Origin: Cyanophora paradoxa
Lineage: Eukaryota > Glaucocystophyceae > Cyanophorales > Cyanophoraceae
Assembly (NCBI GenBank): GCA_004431415.1
Contig: QPMI01000689.1
Span: forward strand, 50,723 to 114,722
Reading direction: 5' to 3'
DNA length: 64,000 nucleotides
Under the pieces are notes generated by a model. That model was not told the origin of the DNA. It did no database searches and worked only from the letters and a program-made list of their open reading frames with translations. Position numbers and translations under genes: made by a program. The stretch's first letter is position 1; each line of letters starts with the position of its first letter. Positions 25,301 to 35,460 of this stretch are shown piece by piece.

Positions 25301-27819
25301 CAGATGATTACCTTACCAATAAAGGGTATCTTACCTCTGCAGATTTAAGCAGTTATACAACTGATGCAGAGTTAACAACAGCTCTTGCAAACTATTTGCC
25401 TCTTACAGGTGGGACTGTCACAGGAACTGTGAATGCTACCACTTTACAAATTGGTGGAACAACAATTCCAAAAGGTTATGATTTCGACCAATTAGATGTT
25501 ATTTCGACAGACAGATCTCCAAATAACTGGACTGTTACATGGGCATCAAGAACAGGGCAAAATGGATGTTATACCACACCACAAAATGATGAAGATTGCA
25601 GTGGTTGTTGGATGAGATGGCTTGTCCCCTCAGGAATGAAGTCGTTTTATATCCAGCATATGCCTTGGTATAATTGCAGATATTTCGATATCTATGGGCA
25701 AACAACTAATGGATATCAACATTTCTTAAAGCGAGTAAATGCCTATCAGGGTATACAACAGGTGAATCAGGATGGAACACACAATACAATCTTGTTTGTC
25801 TCTATCAATTGCGAATTCTACAAATATATTTATGTCCAAGGTCGAAAAGGTCGCATTCATCTCACAGGTGTTTTTGGGTGGAGCAGACAGAGGGCAACAG
25901 ATAATGAATTGGGCATGATCTCTTGGGATAATATTTTTAGTAAACCATCATTTTATTCAGCCGCAGACCTTCCAGGAACGGCAACATGGACAACTAACAC
26001 ATTGTTAAAATCAACAGACAATATAGAAAGATTTTGGTTTGGAAATGGTAATACGACATATATTCGAGGTTATGGAAACTCTGATAATGTTTGTGTGGAG
26101 TTTCGCAATGGCTCCGATTTAGCATTATTAAAATCATATAATAATGGTAATTTATGGGTAGGAGGAAGTTTAAATGTTACTACAAGTGTAAGCGCACCAT
26201 CAATTACAGGAACTACTATAAATGCTACTACGAATCTCCAGATAAATGGGAATGCTGTTCCAAAGCTACACTCCAACGATGGATATGTTGCAGGCAGTTC
26301 TCCACACAATTATTCTGGAAGTTGGACATTTGGGTATGGCTCAGCTTGGGAACCCTATTTTAATTATGGTGGGCATGCATACAATAATGAAGTGGATGAC
26401 CAAACCTCTTCCGCTTGGATTGAATACAATATACCCGATGGATTACACACTGGGTCAGCATTTCTGACTCATTTACCATGGGGCAACACACGAATTTTCG
26501 AGATTTGGGGAATTAATCGACAAGGCAATGCGATTTTCATAACAACTGTCAACAATTATCACCCTTATGCAGGGTCTGCAAATGATAACCATAGTGGTGT
26601 GAATAATGTCCCCATCTTCCTAGGAAACCGATTTGTAAGGATTCGAATTCAAGCAAGAATTGGAAGGGTTCACATTATGGGTATTAGTTTCATGAAAATA
26701 TGGGTTGGGCATAGCTATGGTGGTCACACTGGTTATATTCATTGGAATAATGTGTATAGTAAGCCGAATATACCTACATCCTATCTATCATTAACTGATG
26801 TCACCAATTCGATTGGAAACATTACAGGTTTTGATACTTGGAGTGGAACAGGTTCCTATGGTCTATCATTTAGTGGTGGTTGGACAACAGGTTGGACACC
26901 AACCTACACAAATCCAGTCGATGGATTTTATAGTACCATTTCAGGCGATGAGACAAGTGGTGATTGGGCGCAAATTGAAGTCCCTGGTAACATGAAAACA
27001 TGTCATGTTCAATACCTGTGTTGGACAACTTCAAGATATTTCGATATTGGAGGCTATCGAAATGGGAGGTGGCATCACATTATGAGGGTGAACTGTTACC
27101 AAGCCGTTTCAAATGCAGCTGATTCAGATTGGCATGATGGCTTAACATGGACTTCTTTCCATTGTGATACATTTTCTCATGTTAGATTTGTTGCAAGAAA
27201 AGGGAGATGTCACATTGGCATGATTGGTTGGACAAAAGAAAAAGGAAGAACAGCACCAGCAAATGGTTTTATAAGTTGGGATAACGTTTTTAGTAAAGAT
27301 GCTCGCACAACTTGGGCTACCGGAACTTGGATAACATCAGATGATAATTATGGGAGAGTTTATTTCGGTTCATCATCGACTACATACATTAAAGGTTATG
27401 GTTACGAAATGATCCATTTTAGAAATGGAATTGATATAACAATGCAAGCTTTTTATAATGATGGTAACGCTTACTTTTGGGGATGGCTTACACAAGGAAG
27501 CGACCGTAGATATAAAACCGACATTAAAAATATAACCGGCGCCCTTTCAGCAATCGAGAAATTACAGGGTGTGAGTTATAAAAAGATTGGTGATGAAAAA
27601 CAGAAAGTAAATCTAGGTTTAATTGCGCAAGATGTCGAAAAAGTCATACCAGAAGTAGTAGGTAAAAATCACGAAAACTATTTAACCCTTGCATATACAG
27701 GTTTAATTCCAGTTCTCATAGAAGCTGTAAAGGAATTATCCCAGAAATGCAAAGATTTAACACAAACCTGTGAGAATCTCCAAAGTCAAATAAACCAAAT
27801 TAAAAATGTCACATTATAA
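22303..27819 (+). CDS. Giant phage-like fibre/spike with S74 chaperone, 1838 aa
   Basis: Modules in order: an N-terminal head (1-290) shared with the element 2 fibre; acidic repeats with LPDG-x-DP (about 320-420); phage tail-fibre type repeats HxHDWDEIxxKPxxYPP (about 420-490 and 750-826); TSNIYTSNLYTSNIF repeats; YLPLTGGTVTG; three copies of an about 160-residue beta domain (about 1056-1209, 1318-1484 and 1500-1664), each with an HIP/W-x-T/C-R-x-F-D/E-I core and ending near ISWDNIFSK. The C-terminus is a peptidase S74 intramolecular chaperone: SDRRYKTDIKNI with cleavage Ser at 1733, then LGLIAQDVEKVIPEV. S74 domains trimerise fibres and cut themselves off. It is probably the receptor-binding spike. 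Confidence 0.85.
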   Translation: MSFNYPPNLETIQDDNASSTKHVNFDNIKVKGSVSIDHSSDNTSKTQSREHALSVNQTDPDKEEVSVAFSLGNVKANQVAEIKATRRRPRKLKTSGTHPDIPSRFDSGRLIFNVQDEQGKQNTALRIYNEGSTAKAEVPQVLQVGPIANTNQVSYTNDVYPKDITYDFARNEPFGFFTPKDVHQKKPSITINSSPSQPVAIHLHPDLVEMDRHLLPLYSNVKDLGIRTRQWRNIHGSNVYANGEKLVSEKTIREIFEYYGPVPVPFPLPWDPPDLTPKKQPGREYTADETVPFGQHIVSWEQVRNKPIIEPRKQIDEQYLPPEVDILELDEYQFVPDEEEYLPDGFDPQEYEYDQFDPNEEEILPDGLDPQEFEYEQNYEPDEEYLPDGHDPPAVDYEQPYEPHEELLPDGFRPEIWEFFPDYEQINNKPAKYPPEDHNHDWDEILGKPQKYPPEDHRHDWGEIDGIPDKFAASNHEHTWDEINDQPEFAKVEPLDNLGVSLYQTCNVPERIFLNEHYVHVNGTLANSAMRGPLHIRTLPGSYDPPPEPGATIPNIFVSSYMEADIPTDTFRVPTDPATYQNFNSAIQVHVADVSSLDGSRPMIVFSRDKYSYIPIVGTANDNYGRAELAWIKTDYGGVLEANQRMAAKNIHNENISRVVTEDYLEDQGYIDEGELTNTLSLFVIKNDTNLTVTSNIYTSNLYTSNIFTSNLWASNIYGSNLEVDYLTVNIEANLPNHPTSNVVLDWIDNHTHTKDEITDFAHDHLWEHITNPPLTFPPSSHTHLWEHITNPPSTFPPSSHTHDYSEITNSNHRHIWSEIDEQPVFAQLNAIGNVFNGVTLYQSINTPERLFLNDHYVSLNGTFTGQTGTPMEGTLAVRLPRDPIVNGVYDGDFNVGVNDTFPSIYVTNYHPGETGQVADFSAAIQINVTDQSPYDGARPKIVFTREKVVNYLPVVGQPTDDHGKCEMAWIKTTSGGALEVNQRMAAKNLHNTTLSGVVTDDYLTNKGYLTSADLSSYTTDAELTTALANYLPLTGGTVTGTVNATTLQIGGTTIPKGYDFDQLDVISTDRSPNNWTVTWASRTGQNGCYTTPQNDEDCSGCWMRWLVPSGMKSFYIQHMPWYNCRYFDIYGQTTNGYQHFLKRVNAYQGIQQVNQDGTHNTILFVSINCEFYKYIYVQGRKGRIHLTGVFGWSRQRATDNELGMISWDNIFSKPSFYSAADLPGTATWTTNTLLKSTDNIERFWFGNGNTTYIRGYGNSDNVCVEFRNGSDLALLKSYNNGNLWVGGSLNVTTSVSAPSITGTTINATTNLQINGNAVPKLHSNDGYVAGSSPHNYSGSWTFGYGSAWEPYFNYGGHAYNNEVDDQTSSAWIEYNIPDGLHTGSAFLTHLPWGNTRIFEIWGINRQGNAIFITTVNNYHPYAGSANDNHSGVNNVPIFLGNRFVRIRIQARIGRVHIMGISFMKIWVGHSYGGHTGYIHWNNVYSKPNIPTSYLSLTDVTNSIGNITGFDTWSGTGSYGLSFSGGWTTGWTPTYTNPVDGFYSTISGDETSGDWAQIEVPGNMKTCHVQYLCWTTSRYFDIGGYRNGRWHHIMRVNCYQAVSNAADSDWHDGLTWTSFHCDTFSHVRFVARKGRCHIGMIGWTKEKGRTAPANGFISWDNVFSKDARTTWATGTWITSDDNYGRVYFGSSSTTYIKGYGYEMIHFRNGIDITMQAFYNDGNAYFWGWLTQGSDRRYKTDIKNITGALSAIEKLQGVSYKKIGDEKQKVNLGLIAQDVEKVIPEVVGKNHENYLTLAYTGLIPVLIEAVKELSQKCKDLTQTCENLQSQINQIKNVTL

Positions 27820-27822
27820 TAA

Positions 27823-28128
27823 ATGGCGACCTATCCACTTGGTGGAACCACCTATTCTACTGAGCCAGTTGCGCTTTCTTTTGATACAATCACCCTTGTA
27901 AACGCATTACAAACAGTTGAAAAAACGATTCAGCAAACTAACAAGCTCTCACCAGTTGTAAATGAGTATAAAAACCTCTTGGTTAATGTCCTTGCCAAAT
28001 CTGCATATGGTGACCCTGTAGCTAAATACACTGAATGTGATAACAACATTAAAGCAATGACATCCAACCTGCAAGTTCTTTCAACTGTTTACCAATCCCT
28101 TGGATCGAATTTAATCACTTTGGCTTGA
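27823..28128 (+). CDS. Unidentified helical protein, 101 aa
   Basis: Starts three bases after the fibre stop (MATYPLGGTTYSTEPVALSF) and is predicted helical, with regularly spaced Leu/Val (VNALQTVEKTIQQTNKL). No counterpart lies next to the element 2 fibre, which has a different distal end. This may be a fibre-specific partner or assembly chaperone, as small genes after phage tail-fibre genes often are. That is inference from position. Confidence 0.55.
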   Translation: MATYPLGGTTYSTEPVALSFDTITLVNALQTVEKTIQQTNKLSPVVNEYKNLLVNVLAKSAYGDPVAKYTECDNNIKAMTSNLQVLSTVYQSLGSNLITLA

Positions 28129-28167
28129 TTGCAGTTTATTTTTCTTTCCTTCTTAGTAAAAGAAGCA

Positions 28168-29013
28168 ATGGGTGAATATAATCGAGTTCAACTTCCAATA
28201 TATTCCCTTGGATCCCCTGCTATGCACTTTCGCCAGCATGAAGTAAATGATGAGGTTCGTGGTTTAGAATCCACAGAGAGACCCAACTCCAATGGTAACT
28301 CCTTTGATAAAAATTCGATTATTCGAGTTAAAGAGCTGAGAGCTGATAAGAATTCTGGTGTGGTGAAAACAACTCGGCTTCTTGTCACAAATGCAAACTT
28401 CTTCCAACCTACTAATGGAGGTCCTGATGCTTACAGTGTTGATCTGAAAGCCCTTGATTATGATAAAAACACTGCTGCTGTAACTGTGAGATCAGGAGGA
28501 GCTTTTATTGGTGGTGGCTGCAGAGTTTCAGGTCAACTCTCTTCATCAATTGCATACAATGATGTCCCAGATACTCTTGAACAGAATGTTGAAGACCCCC
28601 AACGAATTCGATTATATATACCAGTTGCACAACAGCCACTTATTCAATTTTACCAAGGTTATACTGTCACACTTGAAAACTCTGAATTGATTGAAGGAAC
28701 CAAAAGAGTGATGAGAGGGCTGGTCATTCCTTCTGCAATGCTTTCTTTATGTAGAGCCAACAATAACCAGCCAGGTCACAGATACAATTTCAGTGTTCAA
28801 GGATATGATCATTTCGGCACAGGGTTCTGTGTTTATAATAACAATTTCACCTATGATCTGTTTGTTACAGATATTGGAAAATATACAATTACAGTTATGG
28901 GTATCAGAACAGATATAGCTGCTGTCTCAGCTCTTAGAGGTGTTACTCCTGATACTCTTTCTCAAACAGGGTTTTATTCGGAACCAGATGTAATTGATGA
29001 CCCAACCCCATAA
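28168..29013 (+). CDS. Surface-type protein A of a paralogous pair, 281 aa
   Basis: The start is the ATG at 28168 (MGEYNRVQLPIYSLGSP), matching the element 2 orthologue. It shares with the 277-aa neighbour the block RVKELRADKNSGVVKTTRLL and VTNANF, then SGGAFIGGGCRVSG, so the two arose by duplication. Probably all-beta. The N-terminal half is conserved, whereas the C-terminal half diverges strongly between elements, as expected for an exposed or receptor-interacting part. No named family recognised. It lies with fibre genes, so is probably a virion protein. Confidence 0.6.
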   Translation: MGEYNRVQLPIYSLGSPAMHFRQHEVNDEVRGLESTERPNSNGNSFDKNSIIRVKELRADKNSGVVKTTRLLVTNANFFQPTNGGPDAYSVDLKALDYDKNTAAVTVRSGGAFIGGGCRVSGQLSSSIAYNDVPDTLEQNVEDPQRIRLYIPVAQQPLIQFYQGYTVTLENSELIEGTKRVMRGLVIPSAMLSLCRANNNQPGHRYNFSVQGYDHFGTGFCVYNNNFTYDLFVTDIGKYTITVMGIRTDIAAVSALRGVTPDTLSQTGFYSEPDVIDDPTP

Positions 29014-29036
29014 AAGATATATCCCTTTAATGTAAA

Positions 29037-29870
29037 ATGGCTGAGCAAACCCCACTTGAACGAATTATTACACCTCAACTATCATTAGCTGCACCTGCAA
29101 ACCATGTTCTGCAACATGCTACCTTTGATGATGTGGAAGGTCTCCAATCCACAGAGGTCCAACCTACAATGAACACCTTTGGTTCCACCCACAAGCTGAG
29201 ATTACAGGAACTCAGATGTGATAAAAATAATGGAATAGTTAAGACAACTAAGCTACTTGTCACAAATGCAAACTTTTCTGCTCATTATGGAGACCCAGAT
29301 AGCTATGGAGATCCTCTGTCTACTTATTCTTTTGAATCTAGGTCGGGAGCTATTAACTGCAAATCGGGGGGAGCTTATATTGGTGATGGTCTTAGGGTTG
29401 GTGGGGCTGTTGGAGCGCCTCTATTTGTGAATGATCAACCCAATCCCATTGATCCCAACACAAGAATTCGAACCTATGTTCCCAGCATGAATGCCCCATA
29501 CATCATCAAGATCTTCCCAATTGTTGTAAATGAACAGACAGCAGTTGTAGATTCCCTTGTTGAGATTGGTGATCACTATAAGGTGGTTGTTGATATTCCA
29601 CCAGATGTTTATGCTGTATGCCAAGTTGAAGGTGGAACTCCCAACTTTGCAGTAGTGATCACCCCATATGATAATTTCGGAATTGCTTATCATGGAGTCA
29701 ATTTTGGTTTGGAAGACTATCAGTTTCTGGTTAGAGCCACCAAGTTTGGTATCTACAAGTGTGTGATGTTTGCAGAGAGAACCGATTTTATTGCAAAGCA
29801 GAATACCTATGCTGAATACTATGGGACAAATCGATATTTCCCCATTTTCGGGCAGGATACTGCTCCATAA
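29037..29870 (+). CDS. Surface-type protein B of a paralogous pair, 277 aa
   Basis: Paralogue of the preceding gene: HVLQHATFDDVEGLQSTEV, RLQELRCDKNNGIVKTTKLL, VTNANF and SGGAYIGDGLRVGG. The element 2 orthologue (37370-38215) is similar along its whole length. The start ATG lies 23 bp after the previous stop. Probable minor virion or spike-base protein; function inferred from the neighbourhood. Confidence 0.6.
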   Translation: MAEQTPLERIITPQLSLAAPANHVLQHATFDDVEGLQSTEVQPTMNTFGSTHKLRLQELRCDKNNGIVKTTKLLVTNANFSAHYGDPDSYGDPLSTYSFESRSGAINCKSGGAYIGDGLRVGGAVGAPLFVNDQPNPIDPNTRIRTYVPSMNAPYIIKIFPIVVNEQTAVVDSLVEIGDHYKVVVDIPPDVYAVCQVEGGTPNFAVVITPYDNFGIAYHGVNFGLEDYQFLVRATKFGIYKCVMFAERTDFIAKQNTYAEYYGTNRYFPIFGQDTAP

Positions 29871-29892
29871 GAATGTTGGTTATATATAGAGT

Positions 29893-30165
29893 ATGGATAG
29901 TAAAACAAAAAAGTTTATTGATGCTGCTATGACAGTCCATGGTAAAGATAAATTCGATTACAGTGAGACACATTACATCAAAGCTCAAGAGAAAGTATCT
30001 GTTAGATGTTTGCAGTGTAACAAGGTGATCCTAACATATCCCTTTAATCATGTGAAGGGATCAGGTTGTAGGGAATGCAACAAAAAGCATTCTCAGGCTT
30101 ATAGGAAAAGGGCTACTTCATCAATCACAGTGGAATATAGGGATGTTTGCATTAGGTTCGATTAG
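29893..30165 (+). CDS. DUF723-like zinc-ribbon protein, 90 aa
   Basis: Residues 8-65 follow the pattern F-x-x-A-x-x-x-HG-x-x-x-(F/Y)DYS, V-x-V-x-C-x-x-C, P-x-x-H, G-x-GC-x-x-C. Here this reads VHGKDKFDYSETHY, VRCLQCNKV, PFNHVKGSGCRECNK. This treble-clef type unit is common in giant viruses and phages, often beside nuclease domains. A stand-alone copy may bind nucleic acid. The last 20 residues are unremarkable. Confidence 0.65.
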   Translation: MDSKTKKFIDAAMTVHGKDKFDYSETHYIKAQEKVSVRCLQCNKVILTYPFNHVKGSGCRECNKKHSQAYRKRATSSITVEYRDVCIRFD

Positions 30166-30194
30166 GTTTAATTAATTTTTCTAAGGTATTCTTA

Positions 30195-30593
30195 ATGGAG
30201 ACTCAATACAGAGGCTTTCATGTTATGCTTGATTACAAAGCTAAATCAGCTATTGCAACAGGACATGAGCATGTGAGCTTCCTAGGTAATTGGATTATGA
30301 AAACCCTTGAACAAGCTATATTGCGACAAGGTATTAGGATTGTTCATAAACACTGTGAAATATTTGATGGCAAAGTATCACCTCCTGGTTTTGCATTGGT
30401 TCTGCTATTAGATGAAAGCCATTGTACAGCTCATTGTTATTCCAATGAAGGCATGTTAGCAATTGATATATTCAGTTGTGGTAAAGAAGCTCAGCATAAA
30501 ACACAAGCAGTTGCAGATGAGATCGATAAAACAATGAATTTCCTCACATTTGAGAAGACTGAAAGACATAAACATGATAGATTCCCGTTTTAA
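30195..30593 (+). CDS. speD: S-adenosylmethionine decarboxylase-like protein (SpeD type), 132 aa
   Basis: The enzyme decarboxylates AdoMet to supply the aminopropyl group for spermidine. The key block is LLDESHCTAHCYSNEGMLAI followed by DIFSCG. It contains S75 (self-processing site giving the pyruvoyl cofactor, after E74), H80 and C95. The spacings S+5=H and S+20=C equal those of the small prokaryotic enzymes (S63, H68, C83 in the Thermotoga protein). Length also fits the single-domain bacterial/archaeal class, not the long eukaryotic one. It is the last gene before the right inverted repeat and has no counterpart at the corresponding end of element 2. It may raise polyamine supply for packing DNA. 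Some phages carry speD. Confidence 0.8.
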   Translation: METQYRGFHVMLDYKAKSAIATGHEHVSFLGNWIMKTLEQAILRQGIRIVHKHCEIFDGKVSPPGFALVLLLDESHCTAHCYSNEGMLAIDIFSCGKEAQHKTQAVADEIDKTMNFLTFEKTERHKHDRFPF

Positions 30594-30842
30594 TGAGTTT
30601 CTATAATGACAATCAGGGTGATTTACCTTTTTTATTACAATAGCTACTGTTACAAAAGGATATAATATATCCTTTTCCTACAATAACTTTCTACAATGAT
30701 TACTTTCCGGATTCCGGTCATTCTTTACGATAGAAATTCTACTGTATGATGTAGCCGAAATATGAATGCACCCTACATTAAGCAATGTCAAGTATTTCGA
30801 ATACAATTGATTTCCTTACACTACAACTCAACATTCCCCTTC
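30594..30842. other. Short non-coding spacer before the right inverted repeat
   Basis: AT-rich and without an ORF. A palindrome AAAAGGATATAATATATCCTTTT lies at about 30654-30676 (perfect 10-base arms). It could act as a terminator for the rightward gene cluster. Confidence 0.4.
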
Positions 30843-31599
30843 ATTCCCCCTATTATATAATATTTATATTAAAGTGGACTCAAGGTTGACTCATATTAAT
30901 CGTAAAAGTAGTAAAAGTATATGGAATTTGTTACGAATTCAATGCAAGGGTTGACTAAGTGGGTTGAGTTGACTCAAATTTCACAGGAAATATTTGGGAC
31001 CTAAAGTTTTCTAAAAAGGATTTCAAAAAATGTGTCAACTCCCCCCACTTAGTCAACCCTGACCATAAACAGTAAGGATTTGAGCTAACATGTATCACAA
31101 AGTGAACATTTTGAGTCCACTTAGAAGATCCACTTTTGAAATCAAAGTTGATTTTGCTTGAAATTTCAAAGTTGATCTAAAAGTGAGTCCACCCTGATTG
31201 ATTATGGTAACAAAGTTGACTAAGTTGACTAAGTTGAGTCATCTTAAGAAATTCAAGGAGACTAAGAGTTCAAAATGTTAATGAAAAGTGAGTCAACTTA
31301 GACCACTTATGGTAACAAAGTTAAATATTTAATTGATTTAATCGGAAAAGAACATGATTTAATCGAATTTATTGATATAATTCCGATTAGATTCATTTAG
31401 GATTCAATTAAGATCAATCGAAGTTATCAGGCGAAGCCTCTTTCTCAAACCCAAAAACCGCCGATATAAATTCCTTTTTTAACCTTTTTTTCCACTCAAG
31501 ATCCCCCCTGCTAAATAATTTCCGCGTCGCACTCCCTCGAGGACGAATTATTAATTCTGCCTCGACACGGACGCGATTGCCGCTAATGACTCAGCTACC

Positions 31600-34500
31600 C
31601 TAACCCCCACAGACCTCTCTAGATCCATTTTTAGCGTCGTGGCTCCCCTAAGACGACCGCTCGCCCGTGGGCGTCGCGCGAAAATCGAATTTCCCTCTGG
31701 ATCAATTCCGGTACTTAACCTCCGACAAATGCAGTCCGAGTCAGAAGGTGGGACCCGGTCCCGCCCGGTCCCGCGACGAAATCGCGCCAGGGACGCCCCA
31801 GAACGATACAGAATGCCGCGCGAGGGCGAGCGCATCGCCGCAAGCTCGATTTTGGGCGCCGTCGACGCTCCAGTGCGAAGAGTCGGCCGAAAATTTGATC
31901 CGGCCGGTTCCGGCCGGTCCCGCGACGCGCGCAATCGATGCGTACTGGCGCGCATGGACATAGCAGGGCCTGCGCACCCCCGAAATCCGCTTTTCGGAGC
32001 CGGAACAGCGCAGGAAGGTACCCGACGGCCAAAATTCGATCCTGCACGCGCCCTGACATCTTTCCGCGCGCCCACGCCGCGGCGCATGCGCGGAACGATA
32101 GCATAAGCATTTAAGATGTAGGCAAAGTCTTCCGCACGCTTTGCGTATGCGACGGGCCGCGAGGACCCAGCCGACCCCGAAAATTCGATCCTGCATGGAC
32201 CTGCACATCTTTCCGCGCGCCCTCGCCTCGAGCTCCGCAGCCCCGCACATCGATGCTATAGCTATATGCATTCAAGATTCTGTTTAAGCGATTCGCAAGC
32301 TCTGTGCATGCGCCTGGCCGCGAGAACCTTGCCCCTCCCGGGCCTCCCTCTCAACAATATTATCAGGCGAAGCCTCTTTCTCAAACCCAAAAACCGACGA
32401 TCTAAATTCCTTTTTTAACCTTTTTTTCCACTCGAGATCCCCCCTGCTAAATAATTTCCGTGTCGCACTCCCTCGAGCCAGAATTATTAATTCTGCCTCG
32501 ACACGGACGCGATTGCCGCTAGTCACACACCCACCCGAACCCCCACAGACCTCTCTAGATCCATTTTTAGCGTCCTGGCTCCCCTAAGACGACCGCTCCC
32601 CCGTGGGCGTCCCGCGAAAATCGAATTTCCCTCTGGATCAATTCCGGTACTTAACCTCCGACAAATGCAGTCCGAGTCAGAAGGTGGGACCCGGTCCCGC
32701 CCGGTCCCGCGACGAAATCGCGCCAGGGACGCCCCAGAGCGATACAGAATGACGCGCGAGGGCGAGCGCATCGCCGCAAGCTCGATTTCGGGCGCCCTCG
32801 ACGCTCCAGTGCGAACAGTCGCCCGAAAATTTGATCCGGCCGGTTCCGGCCGGTCCCGCGAAGCGCACAAACGATGCGTACGAGCGCGCATAGAAATAGC
32901 AGGGCCTGCGCACCCCCGAAATCCGCTTTTCAGAGGCCGAACAGCGCAGGAAGGTACCCGACAGCAAAAATTCGATCCTGCACAGGCCCGGACATCTTTC
33001 CGCGCGCCCGCGCCGCGGCGCACGCGCGGAACGATAGCATAAGCATTTAAGATGTACAAGAAGACTTCCGCACGCTTTATAAATGCACCAGGCCGCGAGG
33101 ACCTAGCCGACCCCGAAAATTCGATCCTCTACAGACCTGCAGACCTTTCCGCGGTCCCGCGACGAAACCGCGCCAGGGACGCCCCAGACCGATACAGAAT
33201 GACGCGCGAGGGCGAGCGCATCGCCGCAAGCTCGATTTCGGGCGCCGTCGACGCTCCAGTGCGAAGAGTCGGCCGAAAATTTGATCCGGCCGGTCCCACC
33301 CGGTCCCGCGACGCGCGCAATCGATGCGCACTGGCGCGCATAGACATAGCAGGGCCTGCGCACCCACGAAATCCGCTTTTCGGATGCCGAACAGCGCACG
33401 AAGGTACCCGACGGCAAAAATTTGATCCTGCACCGGCCTGGACATCTTTCCGCGCACTCATGCCGCGGCGCATGCGCGGAACAATAGCATAAGCATTTGA
33501 GATGTAGAAGAAGCCTTCCGCACGCTTTATAGCTGCGCCGGGCCGCGAGGACCCAGCCCACCCCGAAAATTCGATCCTCTACAGACCTGCAGACCTTTCC
33601 GCGCGCCCTCGCATCCTCGCGCGTGCGCATCGCTACAATAGTAATTTGACATCTTCGTTAAGCTTTTTGCGACCCCCGACAACGCGACAGGGCGCGAGAA
33701 TCCAGCCGACCCTGAAAATTCGATCCTGCATGGACCTGCACGTCTTTCCTCGCGCCCTCGCCTCCGCAACCCTGCACATTGGTACTATATGCATGCGAGA
33801 TTCTTTTTAAGCGATTGGCAAGCTCTGCGCATGCGCCTGGCTGCAAGAACCTCGCCCCTCCGGATCCTCGGGCTCCCACCCCCCCCACGTGCACAAGCCA
33901 ATACATAAAATCTCCTCTCAATATGCTCCACCAGTTAAAAGCAAGCCAGTACGTCCAACTCCTCCCTAATTATAAATTCCCTCTAGCTCCTCGATCATTA
34001 CATTCCTCTCTGGCCAGCCAGGTTCGTCCCCCAGCCCTCTGGCTATATATATAGCTAGCGAGCCAGCATGCATATATATGGCCCGGCCGCCAGCTTCGAA
34101 TTCCAGCCAGCCATTTGGCCGGGCAGCGCGCTGGCCAGTGCGCTAGGCCTAGGCTGCCAAGGCCTACTGTGACAGCCGCGAGAGCGTCCGCGAGGCTTCG
34201 CCGTACTTAGTGCTCCGCAGGAGCACGGATCTTGTCTCAAACCCAAAAACCGACGATCTAAATTCCTTTTTTAACCTTTTTTTCCACTCAAGATCCCCCC
34301 TGCTAAATAATTCCCGTGTCGCACTCCCTCGAGGCAGAATTAATAATTCTGCCTCGACACGGACGCGATTGCTGCTAGTCACACACCCACACGAACCCCC
34401 ACAGACCTCTCTAGATCCATTTTTAGCGTCGTGGCTGCCCAAAGACGACCGCTCCCCCGTAGGCATCCCGCGAAAATCGAATTTCCCTCTGGATCAATTC

Positions 34501-35460
34501 CGGTACTTAACCTCCGACAAATGCAGTCCGAGTCCGAAGGTGGGACCCGGTCCCGCCCGGTCCCGCGACGAAATCGCGCCAGGGACGCCCCAGAACGATA
34601 CAGAATGACGCGCGAGGGCGAGCGCATCGCCGCAAGCTCGATTTTGGGCGCCGTCGACGCTCCAGTGCGAAGAGTCGGCCGAAAATTTGATCCGGCCGGT
34701 TCCGGCCGGTCCCGCGACGCGCGCAATCGATGCGTACTGGCGCGCATAGACATACCAGGGCCCGCGCACCCCCGAAATCCGCTTTTCGAACCCGGAGCAG
34801 CGCAGGAAGGTACCGGACAGCAAAAATCCGATCCTGGACAGACCCGGACATCTTTCCGCGCGCCCACGCCGCGGCGCATGCGCGGAACGATAGCATAACC
34901 ATTTAAGATGTAGAGAAAGACTTCCGCACGGTGTCTAAATGCACCAGGTCACGAGCACCCAGCCGACCCCGAAAATTCGATCCTTGACGACGACCGCTCC
35001 CCCGTAGGCATCCCGCGAAAATCGAATTTCCCTCTGGATCAATTCCGGTACTTAACCTCCGACAAATGCAGTCCGAGTCCGAAGGTGGGACCCGGTCCCG
35101 CCCGGTCCCGCGACGAAATCGCGCCAGGGACGCCCCAGAACGATACAGAATGACGCGCGAGGGCGAGCGCATCGCCGCAAGCTCGATTTTGGGCGCCGTC
35201 GACGCTCCAGTGCGAAGAGTCGGCCGAAAATTTGATCCGGCCGGTTCCGGCCGGTCCCGCGACGCGCGCAATCGATGCGTACTGGCGCGCATAGACATAC
35301 CAGGGCCCGCGCACCCCCGAAATCCGCTTTTCGAACCCGGAGCAGCGCAGGAAGGTACCGGACAGCAAAAATCCGATCCTGGACAGACCCGGACATCTTT
35401 CCGCGCGCCCACGCCGCGGCGCATGCGCGGAACGATAGCATAACCATTTAAGATGTAGAG
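31600..35460. repeat. About 480-bp GC-rich repeat, about five copies
   Basis: Copies at about 31600-32110, 32545-33055, 33150-33500 (partial), 34400-34905 and 34985-35450. They share landmarks GGTGGGACCCGGTCCCGCCC, ACGCCCCAGA, GCATCGCCGCAAGCTCGATT and GCGGCGCATGCGCGGAACGA. The copies at 34437-34985 and 34985-35520 look almost identical, indicating recent duplication. No coding evidence. Confidence 0.75.
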
